A stretch of DNA of 64,000 nt from Agaricus subrufescens. Its lineage: Eukaryota; Basidiomycota; Agaricomycetes; Agaricales; Agaricaceae. Under the pieces are notes generated by a model, which saw nothing but the letters and a program-made list of their open reading frames with translations, had not been told where the DNA came from and searched no databases. Both the position numbers and the translations under genes were made by a program. Location of the stretch: NCBI GenBank assembly GCA_029945375.1, contig CM057058.1, forward strand, positions 62,001-126,000. Direction: 5' to 3'. Positions 24,101 through 36,663 of the stretch are shown in pieces; the first letter of the stretch is position 1, and each line of letters opens with the position of its first letter.

Positions 24101-27100
24101 ATGCCTGAATACGTCTACGCTCTCCACGACTTCGTCCCCGAGAACGACGACGAGCTCACATTCAAGGCCGGCGACAGGGTCGAGGTCGTCGAAAAGGACG
24201 ATGCTTACGGGGACGGCTGGTGGAAGGTTCTCTTTGTTCTCTCTCTCTTGTTCTTGCTGCTGACCTGGCATCCTAGGGTCGCAACCTGGACGGCAGATTC
24301 GGTTTGTTTCCTGCCAGCTATACTACACCAGCGTCCCCGGCTCCCCCCGCAGACGACGACGACGACGACCGTCCGCTGAGTTCCATCCACAACAAACATG
24401 CCCTCAACACTCTTCCAGAGGAGTCAGAATCTGGCAGCCCGCGCCCGCAGGAACCCACTGCGCAAGGATCTACTAACCACATCCACTCACCCGTCCCCAA
24501 AATTCCGCCCGTCCAGTTCCTAAACGGGGACCACGACTATGAGCCAACTTCTCCTGTAAAGCCTTCTCAAACACAGCAGTCGCCGCAACGTGGTCCTGAC
24601 CAGGTCATGCAAGCCACTTTGACCGATGTCCAGGAGGCTATTGAACAATTGGGCAAAAGGCAGCACGGGGAGAACGATTTCGACGGCAGTCGGAGTTTCA
24701 GTTTCGCTAGCTCGAGGGATACCGATACCGATTTCGACTTGAGCGACCTCGAAGGGCCCAATGGCCATGCCGGTCCTCCTCCGGGTACAGGAGAAGCTGA
24801 GGATGAAGCCGAAGGCTGGCATAAAAACGCTCGGGAAAAATTAGCCGCTAAAGCTAGAAAGGCGGTTGAGGAAGCTGAAAAGCTGGAAGCTATGATTAGT
24901 AGTAGTGACCGGCGAAAGGCTATGCCCCCGATCGAGGTTGAAGTGAGCGACGAGAGCGATGATGAACCCGAGGAGTATCCGGAAGAACATACTACGATGA
25001 CATCAAGTCGGATCATGGGGATACCGGAGGAGGACGAAAGTGTCGAGGCGGATCAGGATCCACCATTCATGCGACATCGTATCACAAGTATAAACAAGCG
25101 ACAAGGTGCCCCTCCCGACGCTGTGGAAAGTGCAAAGGCGCCTCAACCGACATCACCTGGTGGAATTTCTCTCACCCTCGCGGAGCAAGACGACACACAA
25201 CAAGCCACTGCTACACGTCCCACATTTCCTTCTCACATTAGATCAACGTCTTCTCCTTTCGAAGCGTCGACCAGAACTCAAACCCCTCAGTTACAGCGAC
25301 ACGATGCTACCGCCACCATTTCCTCATTCTCGGGTACCACTAGTGCGTTACAAAGCAATGGATCGGTTGTTCCTGTACCCGTATCCTCAAGTTCTGATCA
25401 ACACCCTCCTGCCATGCGTGAAACATCTCCTGAACAACAAAACGCTCGCCATGGTACTCCGTCACCCTCATCATCATCCGCTCTTCCTCCGTCGGCGACT
25501 GAAGCCTCTTTTTCCTCGAGTTTGATGCCGCTACCTACTCAAAGATCGTTGTCACCCCCAATAAACGCATCAAATGCGCCATTTGCAGCACCTACTATCA
25601 AGCGAGCCAGCGTTTTATCCGCTCTTTCTGGCAATTCAGGGCATTCCATACGTTCCTCATTACCACCAGCTTCAGCTGAACCTTCGTCCCCACTGCCTCC
25701 TATTCCTTCCGATATTGTAGCAGCTGGCGTTCAGCGACAACATTCCAGAGTTTCTTCACCAGCCATCTTTGGGAATGGTAGAGTCGCATCTCCTTCACCT
25801 CTGAACGCCGGAGGAGCGGGTACCACCGTGAATAATGGGACGTTGTCCCCGATATCGATTGGTGAAGAGGGGTTGAAAGACGGGAAACAAGAAAAGGAGG
25901 CGAAACATCCTACAGAATGGACTGTTGATGAAGTTGTCGAATGGTTAAGGTCTAAAGGATTTGATTCAGACGTTTGCGATAAATTCACTGGTGAGTTACT
26001 CTTCTCCTTCCTTGGTCTTATAACGCTATAACTTACCGGTGGCTTGATAAAGAACAAGAAATTACGGGAGACGTTCTTCTGGACTTGGATGTTAACTTGC
26101 TGAAATCCGAAATTGGTATTTTGGCTTTCGGAAAGAGGATGAGGATATCAAACGCGATTAGTGATCTAAGGAGACCGCCTTCGTTGTCTTATTCTGACTC
26201 GAACACGCAGCACAATCAGCAACTATCCCGACTTCTTTCCCAACAAGCACCACATTCGCCCCTACATTCTATACGCTCATCTCAGTCTCAACAACCACAG
26301 CCACCACCTCAACAACAGAATGATGGAGGTATAGGATTGTATACGCCTGTTTCCCCTCAGTCTCAACTACATCCTCATTCAAGAACGCAAAGTCAAAGCC
26401 ATTCTTCGATCTCAGGGTTCGCTCCTCCTGCCGGGGCTCCTGGTGCTGCTAGTATGCAACAACAATTGCAACCTCAACAACCCCAGCATGGATATTCGAA
26501 TAGTGTGCAGAGCTCATTGGGGAGCCCATTTGGCAGTATGCCATTGTTCCAGCAGCAGCAGCAACAAGGATTGCAACACGCATACGGCGGTACTGCTACT
26601 CCTGCTGATGTTGGGTTAGGGATTGTCGCGAATGGGAGCGCCGCTGTGCCCGGACAATTAGTACGTTTTCTCCCATCTTTCAGGTTCCACCGAAGCTTAA
26701 TTTTATCAAAGAAACCTCGCCCGACTTCGTTGTCACTTTCCCCTTCGGACTCGGCACTCAAAATGTCGGCAATTGCAACTGGTGAACCTTTCCTCGCTCA
26801 TAGTGTACAACCGCTTCACGAGGAAGAGCGTGGCCACATGTCCGATGGGGAAATTGCAGCTATATCAAAACCCAAGGTGAAGAGAAATTTGTGGACGGGG
26901 TCTTCGTCGACGCGTTCGTCTTTGAAGCGGGGCTCGAAGGATTCACCTGTGGGTGCGCAATTTTCCGAGAAAGATAAATCGGAGGTAGGGTTGAGGGACA
27001 AGGATAAGGAGAGTGTATCGTCTCTCAGTACGAAGAGATCGAAGGCTAAGAAGAATGCAGAGGGGAATGAGAGTAGTACTGCTTTTGCGAAGGCCAGTGA

Positions 27101-29030
27101 GCGGCTGAGTATCTTTGGAGGGACGTTTTCGGGCAGGTCGAGAAAACCACCACCAAGGTAATGTTCAAGTTTCCGTTTCATTTTTATCACTCTTTTAACT
27201 CCTTGTTTTTGTAGTGCGGATTTTGGAGAAGAGAAGGTGTCGAACACGCCAAAATTCAGTCTTGGGAGGTTGACTTCGCAGAAAAGAACTAGTGTTAATC
27301 CGAGTGGAGGGAGCTTTATCGATTTTTCACCTCAGCCTGCATCGAAGACCTTGGCGAAGGATCCATCGGTTTTGAGAAAGAGAACTCATTCTTCGGGTTC
27401 TCAGGCTGTTCATGGGGCGAGTCCTGTTGTTCCTGGATCTACCTTGAGCCCGCCGCTCGGTAGTATTGGTGATGATGCTACTCCTGTTGTTGGTGGTGAT
27501 ACCTCTACTGTGGGCGCACATGCCCCCGCAGCTGGTTTTGATACCCCTACAGTTGTTGGTGGCGATACTCCAGGTGTTGGTGGTGATGATCTTGCTGTTA
27601 GTGGTAGTGATCCTGCGCTTGATGATTCCCCTGTTCTTGGTAACAGTCCCATTACTGGCGGTGATGACACTACAACTTTCATTCGCGCTCCAACTGCTGC
27701 CCTTACTCCTACGAAACAGGATAAACGGGGTAAGGGATCTGGTATTGTGGAAGATGGAAGAAGTATCTTGGAGCAGATCGGTGAACCTGATCACGCTGGA
27801 TGGATGAGGAAGAGAGGGGGGAGGTATAATACGTGGAGGACTAGGTATATTGTGTTGAAGGGGTCCCATCTGTACTGGATGAGGAGTAATAGCAAACAAG
27901 TGAGCTTTCCATATCCTCACTTCTCATTCTTTTGCGACTGACTAATGTGTATAGGAGAAGACTATTAAGGGATATATCCATGTTCTCGGTTATAAAGTTT
28001 CTGTGGACGAGACCCTCGACCCAGGGAGATACGGATTTAGGATTGATCATGATCATGATAGAACTCATTGTTTCAGTTCCGATGAGAAGTCGGTGGTTAG
28101 GGATTGGACGAAGGCCATTATGAAGGCAACCATTGATCGGGATTATACAAGTTCGTCTTGCTTGTTTGTTGTCTGGTTTTGTCTATTGACTATGACGAAA
28201 TACAGAACCCGTGGTTTCGTCATGCAATATACCAACTATACCTCTTACGGTCGCTCAAGCCATGAATCCCGCTCCGAGACCGCCTTCGCCTACGGCGAGA
28301 GCTGCGACCCAGAAAGCTCTACGAAGAGATAATCCTGATCAATTGTCATCGCGAGATGCAGAGATTTTGATGGGACTGAATTCTCCTAGATCGACACATG
28401 TGGAATGTAAGTTTGATACTCCTTCAGACAATATTCTCTTGAATTCGAGCTGATCTCCTTTTGTTAGCTTCTTACCATCAGTTTGACATGTCGAGCCCAA
28501 CCTCACTGATGACTTCTCCCCCACATGTAACAACCAAGTTGAATTCCTTAAATCCCGCTCCTGGCCCACCACCCCCGAGACCTTCAAGAGAAATGCGCCG
28601 GCAGGCGTCTGTTCGTTCGACATCTATGTTATCCGCAACAGAAGAACCGTTGGTTGAATGGGCTAATGGATACCTCCCCCCGCATCTTCAAATCATAGAT
28701 TCACCGTACGCACCACTCTGTAGTGGGTTGGCCTTGCTACGATTGGCGGAAGCTATCAAGGGTAAACCGGCATCTCCACCGGTTCCTGACTCGGCTTTCC
28801 CCGAGGATGAGACGGACGACAAACTGGAAGGATTGTTTAGATTGTTTGACTTCTTGCTAGACAACGATGTGAAAATGGGGAGTGTGAGTATCAACGATGT
28901 GAAGTGTGGGAAGAGGGACAAGATTATCCAACTTCTGAAGGGGTTGAAAGCTTGGGATGAGAAGAGAAGAGCGATTATTCAGAGTATTGGGAAATCGCCT
29001 GTTCAAGCTGCCGGATATGTTGCGTTTTGA
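24101..29030 (+). CDS. SH3-SAM-PH polarity scaffold (Boi1/Boi2-like)
   Basis: Very long protein, about 1,500 residues, with the domain order of yeast Boi1/Boi2, which bind Bem1, Cdc42 and phosphoinositides at sites of polarised growth. The N-terminal SH3 reads YALHDFVPENDDELTFKAGD, then GDGWWK/GRNLDGRFGLFPASY across the first intron. After a long disordered Ser/Pro-rich part comes a SAM domain (WTVDEVVEWLRSKGFDSDVC ... LLKSEIGILAFGKRMRI) around residues 585-655. A Gly/Asp/Thr-rich repeat tract follows, then a PH domain (AGWMRKRGGRYNTWRTRYIV) near residue 1,165. The C-terminus (PLVEWANGYLPPHLQII ... INDVKCGKRDKIIQLLKGL) resembles a calponin-homology fold. No frame break was seen. The Q-rich part near 26250-26600 and the exact intron near 26660 are uncertain. 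Confidence 0.92.
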
Positions 29031-29514
29031 GAAGGACAACTGTGCTTTTGTAAAGTTATCTCGAGCTTTTTCTTTTCTGTTTTTCTAGTGACTAGTGATT
29101 CGTTGATCTGAACTGACATACCCGCACTATTTAGTATCACTCCTTTGCTCTTTTGGTATATAGCTTGCTAGTCTTGCATGTGCATGTTGTCGCTCCTTGC
29201 CTTGTTTTATTTCTCCTCTCTCCACTGTCCCTCTCTTTGTGTACTATCTCTTTTTATTTTTCTTATTGCTTGGTTTCCTTTTTTTTTGATTATTGTGTTT
29301 CAAATATCGTTGGTTTAATTATCACAAACAAATTTATATATTTTTTGGATCGGTGTTGTATGTAATATCAGCGGAGCCTCCTCTACGTTAAATGTCCTGT
29401 CAACGTTTAACTGTGTTTTCTCTAAGGGGTGTTATAAGAAAGTACGTTTCGTTCGTCAAGTCATAAGTACATAGGTCATTACCAAGACCTCTACTGCGTA
29501 TTATTAGTGATCCT
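29031..29514. other. Convergent intergenic region
   Basis: 3-prime flanks of the polarity scaffold and the first ATO transporter. T-rich, with a poly-T tract near 29280 compatible with 3-prime end signals. No gene recognised. Confidence 0.5.
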
Positions 29515-30412
29515 CTAATCCTCTGACAAGATACCCATAGGAAGTCTGAATAGTGCGCTTGGTTCCGCGTCTAGCAACATGCCAACGACAATGTAGAAGG
29601 CAATCAAGCCCGTCATTATACCGAAAGCGCCGCCGGCACTGTTGACACTGAAAAAGTAAAAAAGGGGTTATCATAAGCCTTTGATGTTTTTTTTGGTTGA
29701 AAGCGGATACTCACCGTCCTTTTTGGTTGAAGGAACCAATGGCAAGAAGGAGATAGGTCATTGCCAAGAAGGCAAGTAACACTGCCATTGAGATGTTCTT
29801 CCTCAACATGGGTAACCTTGATAGACACGATTTAAGTTTCGACTGGTCCTTTCCGTTGATGAAGCAAACTTACATGTACATGACGGTGATCACGAACCAC
29901 AACATAAGGTATATTCCAAATGCTTGATGGAATTCTTCAGTTTGACCACCGAAAGCGGCTATGATACCGGAGTCGGGGATAAAGACAGTGGCGTAGGACA
30001 TCCAGAATGCACCATAAGCCGAAAGAGCTAGAGGTGAAATAGTGTACACTGTTAGCTCGCTGTTAAATAGAATAGCGTCTTTCCTTGATTACCTGCTGAT
30101 GAGTACATGTCACCATAAGCGACTGACCACTGCCCGGCCATAAACTGGACGAGACCACCAAAGAAGAGTGCCATGCCAACGATCGCATTATCAGTCCGGA
30201 CGTGACGGGTGTGAACAATGAACATAGACAGCAAGAACGTGGTTCCCCCGAATCCCATTAGTCCCCTATGATCCGAAGTTAATGAGTTTTGTCGTGTTGT
30301 CGACAAGTTCACATTCTACTGACATCGGGACTGGGTTGGCGAGGCCGCGTCGCCTCCTGCCTACTTGTTCAACCTCAGCCTTGCGCAATTGAGATTTTTC
30401 TACGTCAGCCAT
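29515..30412 (-). CDS. GPR1/FUN34/YaaH (ATO) acetate transporter, copy 1
   Basis: Six-helix plasma-membrane carrier or channel for acetate and related short acids, also tied to ammonium export in yeast Ato proteins. It starts MADVEKSQLRKAEVEQVGRR. The signature begins ANPVPM and continues after an intron with GLMGFGGTTFLLSMFIVHTR, matching the NPxPxGLxGF pattern. It continues with GLVQFMAGQWSVAYGDMYSS, GAFWMSYATVFIPDSG and HQAFGIYLMLWFVITVMYM, and ends with VNSAGGAFGIMTGLIAFYIV and LFRLPMGILSED. Five short introns. It is about 60% similar by eye to the downstream copy and on the same strand, so a tandem duplication. Confidence 0.92.
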
Positions 30413-31357
30413 GGCTCAGGGAGTTTGTACGAGGTGGTGGGGAATTCGTGGGGTCGGGTATAGAGGTGATGAGTAAGTGTGCCACCTCCAAGCCTCTTAA
30501 AACTGGCTGGCGATACCGCTCAATCACCATCTTAATGAATGGATATCTTCGCTTCTGCCTTTCGTTTCCTTGATCCTAGGATAACGTGGATGACGCTTAA
30601 CAAGACCCTGCATGGTAGTGATAGCCATCCTTGACGGTTCGGTAGATCCTGTCAGCGCTGGTGAATCAGCCAGAATTTCAATGCACTTCGTGAAGTAGAT
30701 ATGATAGTGCGACAAGATAGTCGCATCTAGCGCACACCTTCCTATATTCCCAATTAGTCTAGTATGTGGAGAATATCTAATATGCTTCCCCAACGGCCAA
30801 CTTACCGCACCATGTCACATGGAAAGACTTGGGGTTTTACTCGGTACTTTCTCCAGTCTTATCTATATACGTATTAGCTTTCAGTGGCTTATCTGGATAA
30901 CAAAAATGTAAAGCTTGATAACCGATAAAGTTTGATCAAGTGATAGTAGACTTCTGAATACCCCTGCTGCGAAAAGTTGGATGGACTGGGAAGCGGGATG
31001 ACGGAATGTACTTCGCGTCAGATTCAACGGAGGTAGCAAATCTAACGAAGACCTATGCATGGCCTTCGACCTTTGGGAAAGAAATGCCTTTCAGTCACTA
31101 GTAGCGACCCGGATACATAAGTTCATCGAAATTTTTGACAAAGAGCCGGGTTTCTGATAACAATCACATACAAAAATGTTAAGCGGTGGCGACTGCTTTG
31201 AGCGGATCTTATTGACGCTTAAACGAATCAATTACAAGTTGTAATGATATTACCTAAGACGCCATGACAAAATTTAAGGGGTATTAGAACTACGAATCGC
31301 TTGTCGTTAGTCTCAAAATGAAGAGAGCTCGTATCGTCAAATTTCCAATATCTTAGC
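30413..31357. other. Intergenic region between the ATO paralogues
   Basis: Upstream region of copy 1 and 3-prime flank of copy 2. No gene or repeat recognised. A short ORF at 30524-30793 (minus) has no recognisable similarity. Confidence 0.45.
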
Positions 31358-32257
31358 TCAATCTTCCGACCATATACCTAGCGGGAGTTGGAATAATGCC
31401 GTGGGTTCCGCAGCCATTAGCATAGAGACACCAATATAGAAGGCGATTAGACCGGTCATAACACCGAAAGCGCCACCAGCTCGGTTTACCCTGGATGCCC
31501 CGGTTAACTCTTTGACCTTTTCTATCAGTGTCATGTGCACTTACGACGGCTTTCCGTTCCATGCTCCAATGGAAAGGACGAGCAAAGCGATTGAAAGACA
31601 CGACAATAAAATTACAAACGACAAATTCTTCCTCAACATGGGCGGACTGTTTCTCATCAAAGTAAGTGCTGTGCCGCCACGAATAAGAAGTGAACAGGGA
31701 CTGACATGAACATCACCGTGATCATGAACCAGACCATCAGATACAATCCAAATGCCTGATTGAACTCATCCGAGGTTGAGCCCCCGAGAGCGTCAACGAC
31801 ACCGGAACCCGGTATAAAGATCGTGGCGTAAGACATCCAGAATGCCCCGTAAGATGAAAGAACTAGGAACACGTCAGACTGGTTGCCCGCGGTAAGGTAT
31901 AGTCGTGATTCTCACCTGTCGATGAGTAAGTTTCTTTCAAGGGAATTGACCACTGCCCGGCCAGCCATTGGGTAAGCCCGCCAGCGAAGACTGCCATGCC
32001 AATGACCACGTTATTCGCCTGGATGCTTCGAGTGTGGACAATATACATAGACAGCAAGAATGTCGTCGCAGCAAAAGAAAAAAGTCCCCTATAACCAGAA
32101 GTAAGTACTGGTTCATATCTATTGGCCTTTGAAAATACATTTACATTGGAACCTGGTTCACCGTCTTTTCTCTTCGTGCTCGAGATTCTCCATACTCAAG
32201 TGCCGGGGCTACTTGGCTTTTACCGTTCTTTTCTATATCCTTGCTGGCCTCTGACAT
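31358..32257 (-). CDS. GPR1/FUN34/YaaH (ATO) acetate transporter, copy 2
   Basis: Paralogue of the copy at 29515-30412, same strand and same exon layout. It starts MSEASKDIEKNGKSQVAPAL. The signature here is NQVPM/GLFSFAATTFLLSMYIVH, so the usual NPxP has Gln in place of the first Pro, and Gly-Phe is replaced by Ser-Phe. Other exons read GLTQWLAGQWSIPLKETYSS, GAFWMSYATIFIPGSGVVDA and EFNQAFGLYLMVWFMITVMF, then VNRAGGAFGVMTGLIAFYIG and the end LFQLPLGIWSED. Intact in frame. The altered signature may change substrate range or regulation. Confidence 0.9.
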
Positions 32258-33029
32258 CCTGATCGTGTGGTCGTCAAGTAGATTATTGGACGGGAATTCG
32301 CAAGAGAAGGGAAAGTGAACCTGTTCCTACCGTACCTTTCTCAACCGAACGAGGCTTTTATGGGCGCATTTTGTCTTGTGTAACATCCCTTCCCAAAGGA
32401 TGAAATTATCAACAATGCTCACGGGACGTCCAACGTGGACAAAGCATAGGAGTATCGTTCCCATCGAACGAAGCTTATTCTCACTCCAACTTCTTCTACT
32501 AGAGAACATATGCAGGTGACAGCCAGCATTCCGAGTTCCCACTGTGGAATGTAGGCGCTCCGGCTTTCCGCAGTTCAGGCTGGAACATTCTCGCCGGCTA
32601 GTTCGAATTTATCTCGCATGAATCTTCCTATATTGGTACATCGGCTCCCTCGCCATGAAGAAACGCTAGTGGCACACATCTTTACAAACCTCAGTTCTGC
32701 TGCCACCTTCTCGTATGCCTGCTTTCCTCTCATCCCATTCCTGTGGGCAGAACCCACTTCAGGGTCCAAGGTTCAAATAACTCGAAATGGTTAGGAATCC
32801 TATAATTAATTAGTGGTTGGAAAATCTATTTCCTGTTTGATGTGTTGCATTCCCAAGTGCCACTTACTCAAACATAGGAGTTTTTGAAGAGAAAAGTATC
32901 AACTCCACTTTCGTGTGACTGTCAGCAGAGCACTCTCTGGATTCATTCTCGGGCTACTCGGGTTGAAATATTACGGAAGCAGATTAGGTTTGTTTTATCC
33001 ATCCACCCAAATATCTAATGTGATATAAT

Positions 33030-33305
33030 TTGTGTTTCTCCCAAAGTTACCAGACTGAAGCGCCGTGGTGTCAATGCGGAAGCGACTATGCGAATTGTAC
33101 GACTATGCGATGCTTCCCTTCCTCCCTTTACGAACCATACTTTGCCGCTATAGGTTCCGATTGGCAGAGCTGCGGCGAAAATACTGATCTTGATCGTTCA
33201 CACTTAAAACCATCTTCCCTCGCGAAGGGCCGGCAGAGGAAGCATCCGCGGATTATCTATTATTGGGGTAACAGTGGTCCATGGCAGAATTTCTTATGCG
33301 AATAA
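33030..33305 (+). other. Cysteine-rich ORF, unidentified
   Basis: An open frame, entered after a likely acceptor (CCCAAAG at about 33045), encodes EAPWCQCGSDYANCTTMRCF and then a Cys about 18 residues on. The C-x-C, C-x4-C, C order faintly recalls the second half of fungal CFEM modules, but no first half, signal peptide or start is visible upstream. It may be a fragment of a secreted protein gene or chance. Confidence 0.2.
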
Positions 33306-33714
33306 GACGATGTCTCGTGCTCCGCCCCATTGAAGCTACATCAACGTGTCCCGCTGGTTGGCTCGATATTACCAGTCCACAACACGTTATCAACACATAA
33401 AAAAGAGACACCTTTGCGTTATTTATCTTACTTGTGACTTGTTCACGAAAGTATATTGATTTCATCGAATGTTAAGGCGAGTAAATGGTCACGTCCTGAC
33501 TTGACACATGCAGGCCGAACTGATAACGCGCTATAGCCCCACCGTCTGGCTCCAACTTGGTCATTTGCTGCGGCGCTGGCAACTGTGGTTACTGGTCTAA
33601 TCCATATATGGTTACCTATGTAGCACTCATGATCACCAAATAAGGGGAAATTTTCCTAGCACCTCCTGCTATAAACCACGAGACAGAACAATTCTCATGC
33701 TAGCCCAGTTGTTG

Positions 33715-33936
33715 TTAATGTAATCTATCATATCCTCCTTTTCTCAGTGATGCTCTTCCCTCCCTACCCGGAAATCTGAACAACAATGCAGGCTCTTCCG
33801 GTCTCTCATGTTCCCCGTTTAATGAGTCGATATTATAATCCAGCAAAATACGGTAGATGATCGTTAGTAATCCAATATCTGGGACTACGGAATAGGAACA
33901 ATCCCCAGGACAACATATGGGGGAAAAATTGCACAT
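33715..33936 (-). pseudogene. Decayed cytochrome P450 C-terminal fragment
   Basis: The minus strand reads RILLDYNIDSLNGEHERPEE, then LLFRFPGREGRASLRK. This lines up with RILLNYDIELADGGGRPKDL and NKDAKISLKRR of the intact P450 at 13123-15243. Just before it is Cys-Pro-Gly, as in the heme loop, but the following Arg is lost. The bases read TGTCCTGGGGATTGTTCC, as if one base had been deleted after CCTGGG, which breaks the frame. No I-helix, K-helix or upstream exon was found. Best read as a relic of a P450 gene. Confidence 0.5.
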
Positions 33937-36645
33937 ACCTGGTAGATCTTCCGTACTAAAACTATAAGCTTATAGTTGATGAGTGATAGCTGCCACCTGC
34001 CATTTCAAAAGATCTCGCTCGACGAAACGGAATCCATCAGATTTCTGAGGCTTGTTGTAACTGTGCTGAAAATATCTCTGGGATATCGCTTGCCACGGGA
34101 GCCGAGAAAGAAACTACAAACATCTTCCTAATCTATTTTCCTTTCCACAACAGCCAAAGTAGATTTCCTGGGAGATACAGGTGGCATCACAGAAGACGAA
34201 AGTCCCTCATGCTGACCACGATCATAGGGCAGGGCTCTCGGACATGCTGTGATGTTACCACGCAAAGGCGTACCTGGCCCACATGCGTTGACTTTAGAAT
34301 TCTTTGACAAGGGTGTCCAACCCCAGTATCTTTTCGAGAGTGATTCGATTTCAGCCTTCTTTATGATCACAACCTCTTGTTGGGGTGCCTCGATATATAT
34401 GAGAGCGTCTGTTGCAAGGCTGAAATAGACGTGAGATGAACGCTGTAGTGTGGGATACGGCGAATTTGGTATATAAATAGACGGACGTCAGCCTGCAGTT
34501 GCGATGTTGTAATCTACAGCCAGGTTTGATACAGATCATATGGCTAGCAGAATCGGCATGTATCGTCCCGCGATTGATCGAGTATCTAAAATTAGCAGGT
34601 CGGAATCAAGAGCTCTATTGAAGGAGCAAGGCCACTTACTGAATGAGCGGTCGCAGCTATGTCTAGAGTGGAGCTGTTTCCAAATATTCACTCACGATGA
34701 GCCATAGCTAGGTTCTAATTTTTAATCCACCAGCCAATCCACAAGTATCAATACTGATAAAGCATCGGTCCGCAAAATAGCGTTATTCTTATGGTTAGAC
34801 CTGTCTATAAGGTGTATTAATGCTAGGTGTTGGTTTGATAGTTTCCATCAAAGTTCTGGGCTCACCGTCAAGTTCGGCACTGACGAAGTGAATATGCGTG
34901 GTATAATGTATCGGAAAACCGACGAATAGGGTGTCTGGGTCAGTTATGATAGCCAGCCTTGCGGACTTTCCAGGTTCAAAAGCATTGCGAAATGAGAGTC
35001 ATTTTCGCTATCGATCAGTGACTAAGAGAATTGTCTTTGGGAATGGCAAGACCCGATACATGATATGAGAGTGAACCATGATGAGACTCGGGTTTGGAAA
35101 ATTCCCTAGTCACGATTACTTTTTTCCGGTAGCCCTCTCGTGCCGTTCTATGGCCGTTCTAGCGTTATTAAGTATTATGAAAAGCCTTGATAGGACCGCA
35201 GCGAGACAATGTCGACATTTGTAGGATGATGACTGCGAGCAATTTCATCTAGAATCGTTAGGGTTTAGAGCTTGAGCGCTTACCCTTTGTCGATTTTAAT
35301 CTTACAAGTATCCTGCCAGCTTCTGCAGTTGCATGAGAATTTGTGTGTAAATCTGGGAACGACCTTCGAAATACGTACGAAACACCGCGCAAAGAACGGA
35401 CATGGTGTGTCTTATTTATCAGAAGGGCTGACTGTGCGGAAATGTCGGATGAGCGCTGACGACGAGTTGTATAGTTTACCTCGCTCTATGCTATTGGTTC
35501 TTCTCCTCTTCTCTGACCTTTACGTATCGACCGACGAAGTCAACACGCTTCGGGCAAGTTAGCCGATACTGTTCCGATCATATCCTCACTACCTGGGGCC
35601 CGCCTGCTTCAATCCTTCCAATGTTCTGATCCCCTTTAACACTGTACTCGATCCTTTCCCAATTGAATGGTGCCTTAAGAAGACGCCAAGCCGGCCCCGC
35701 CTTATCAATACGAGGTAGCAAGTCCGCATTGCAGCCGCTACCACTCACGAACGATGAACGATCATTCAACACGAGTTTCTGGTGAGCTAATATCATTATG
35801 AGAAAATGCAGGCAGAACGGGATTTATAGAGCCGGCCCACCCTCCGGAAAACAGAGATTAGTACAAAAGTCTGTAAGATTGAATGGGGATTGACTGAACT
35901 TCAAAGCCGCGTGCCTCCACTCCTCAACTCAAATGAACAAATGTTGATATCGAATACAATGCTTGACAACGATCAACACAGCTCAATTACGTTCCAATTA
36001 TGGATTGAAAATCGGACTATTGCTGGAATGAGAGCTTGGAGACCTGTGCGTCAGTACGAGGAGGCTTCAGATGTTGGTAGCAGTAGCCTAGCCCACTGCT
36101 AAGTATTGCCTTGCGAACCCAGTGTCTATTCCAGCGGATGAACCGCAGGTTTGTTGACCTTCTAGCTTGTTTCTTTGCCAACTTGAGATGTTAATCAAGT
36201 GAAATGCGACTAACGACAACTTCGCTCATCTAATACCAGCGGGCCGCTGTGTCATGCATCACAAGGCGACCACGGGCAGCTTCTCTCTTCTCCCTCCGCA
36301 GCCACTATCAAGACTCGTACCTCGCCCGCATTTCTTTCCCCCACCTGCCACTTCCCTTGAAGCTATTATGTGCCTGAGCAGTACTACCGTCACTCTCTCA
36401 TAGCAAAATAGAGCTCGCTATGTGTGGAACCACCTTCTCTCGTTCTCCCGAAAGGACACTGTGGATAGCCTGTCTGGGCCCTCACCCTGTTCGCGCAGCT
36501 GCATCCTACGACGCTACCTCGTTGACGCAGCTCGACACTAAGGGCATAGATTGAAAGGAAGCGTCCAGGGCTGTAGAGGTTATGTAAGTCATATGATCAC
36601 AGTTATCTTCACTTGATTCAGGACATTTCCAGAATTATCGTCGTT

Positions 36646-36663
36646 TGCTGCTGCTGCTGCTGC
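36646..36663. repeat. (TGC)6 microsatellite
   Basis: Six tandem TGC units in intergenic sequence; no gene supported around it. Confidence 0.8.

Noticed and set aside
24318..27920. Many antisense ORFs opposite the polarity scaffold
   Set aside because: Shadows of Ser/Pro/Gln-rich coding sequence; none has domain content.
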